Origin: Bacteroidota bacterium
GTDB lineage: Bacteria; Bacteroidota; Ignavibacteria; SZUA-365; JAADGX01
Assembly: GCA_027021285.1 (NCBI GenBank)
Contig: JALUUP010000517.1
Location: forward strand, 1-5,374
DNA length: 5,374 nucleotides
Direction of reading: 5' to 3'
Below, piece after piece: positions 5,338-5,374 of the stretch. The stretch's first letter is position 1. Each line of letters opens with the position of its first letter. The notes below the pieces were generated by a model. The model was not told the origin of the DNA. It did not search any database and saw nothing but the letters and a program-made list of their open reading frames with translations. The position numbers and the translations under genes are program-made.

Positions 5338-5374
5338 GGAACACTCGAACCACGAAACGCCTTCTCCTTGTCTC

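Larger units (their letters stand above)
5119..5374 (+). repeat. Composite intergenic repeat, copy 3 (modules A-B-C-D-E, cut by window end)
   Basis: The fullest copy, in the same orientation as copies 1 and 2: the TTTGCG/CCGCGG block, inner palindrome 5161-5171, TGGCGAAG at 5195, three octamers, four heptamers, the nested hairpin, then the first CCTTGTCT unit at the right edge. It matches copy 2 over module A and the start of B, and copy 1 over modules C to E, showing that all five modules belong to one ordered composite. It sits upstream of the propeller gene. Confidence 0.85.

Overview
The window holds two protein genes facing each other (convergent) plus an unusually repeat-rich set of intergenic stretches. 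The first is the 3' part of a copper-exporting P-type ATPase gene (copA, + strand, running in from the left edge). The second is a complete gene on the - strand for a secreted protein made of about fourteen beta-propeller repeats (Reg_prop type) that ends in a type IX secretion-like C-terminal domain. That C-terminal domain (NYPNPF motif, a FlgD-like Ig fold, a final GGVYFIRV strand and a basic tail) points to the Fibrobacteres-Chlorobi-Bacteroidetes (FCB) group in the wide sense. The GC-rich coding sequence would suit an uncultured FCB lineage (for example KSB1-, Latescibacterota- or Rhodothermia-like bacteria) better than a classical AT-rich Bacteroides. This placement is inference.

Layout: 2-2023 copA (5' end missing); 2024-2621 convergent intergenic region packed with short tandem arrays and two partial copies of a composite repeat; 2622-4916 propeller gene on the - strand; 4917-5118 its leader with a clear ribosome binding site; 5119-5374 a third, fuller copy of the composite repeat, cut by the right edge.

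The main non-coding signal is the composite repeat. Its modules keep a fixed order: A, a TTTGCG/CCGCGG block ending in a small palindrome; B, TGGCGAAG plus an AACGTTNN octamer array; C, a CAAATNN heptamer array; D, a hairpin block with an ATTCCGGA stem; E, a CCTTGTCT octamer block. All copies have the same orientation on both sides of the propeller gene. They differ by whole octamers or heptamers and by the presence or absence of module D. Other octamer or heptamer arrays that share no sequence with these (AGGTNNN after copA, ATACGNAN against the propeller stop codon) suggest that 7- and 8-bp unit expansion is a general habit of this genome's intergenic DNA.

The two genes show no obvious functional link. 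CopA would act in the inner membrane to expel Cu(I). The propeller protein would be exported and either anchored at the surface or released. No RNA gene, CRISPR array, transposase or integrase is visible.
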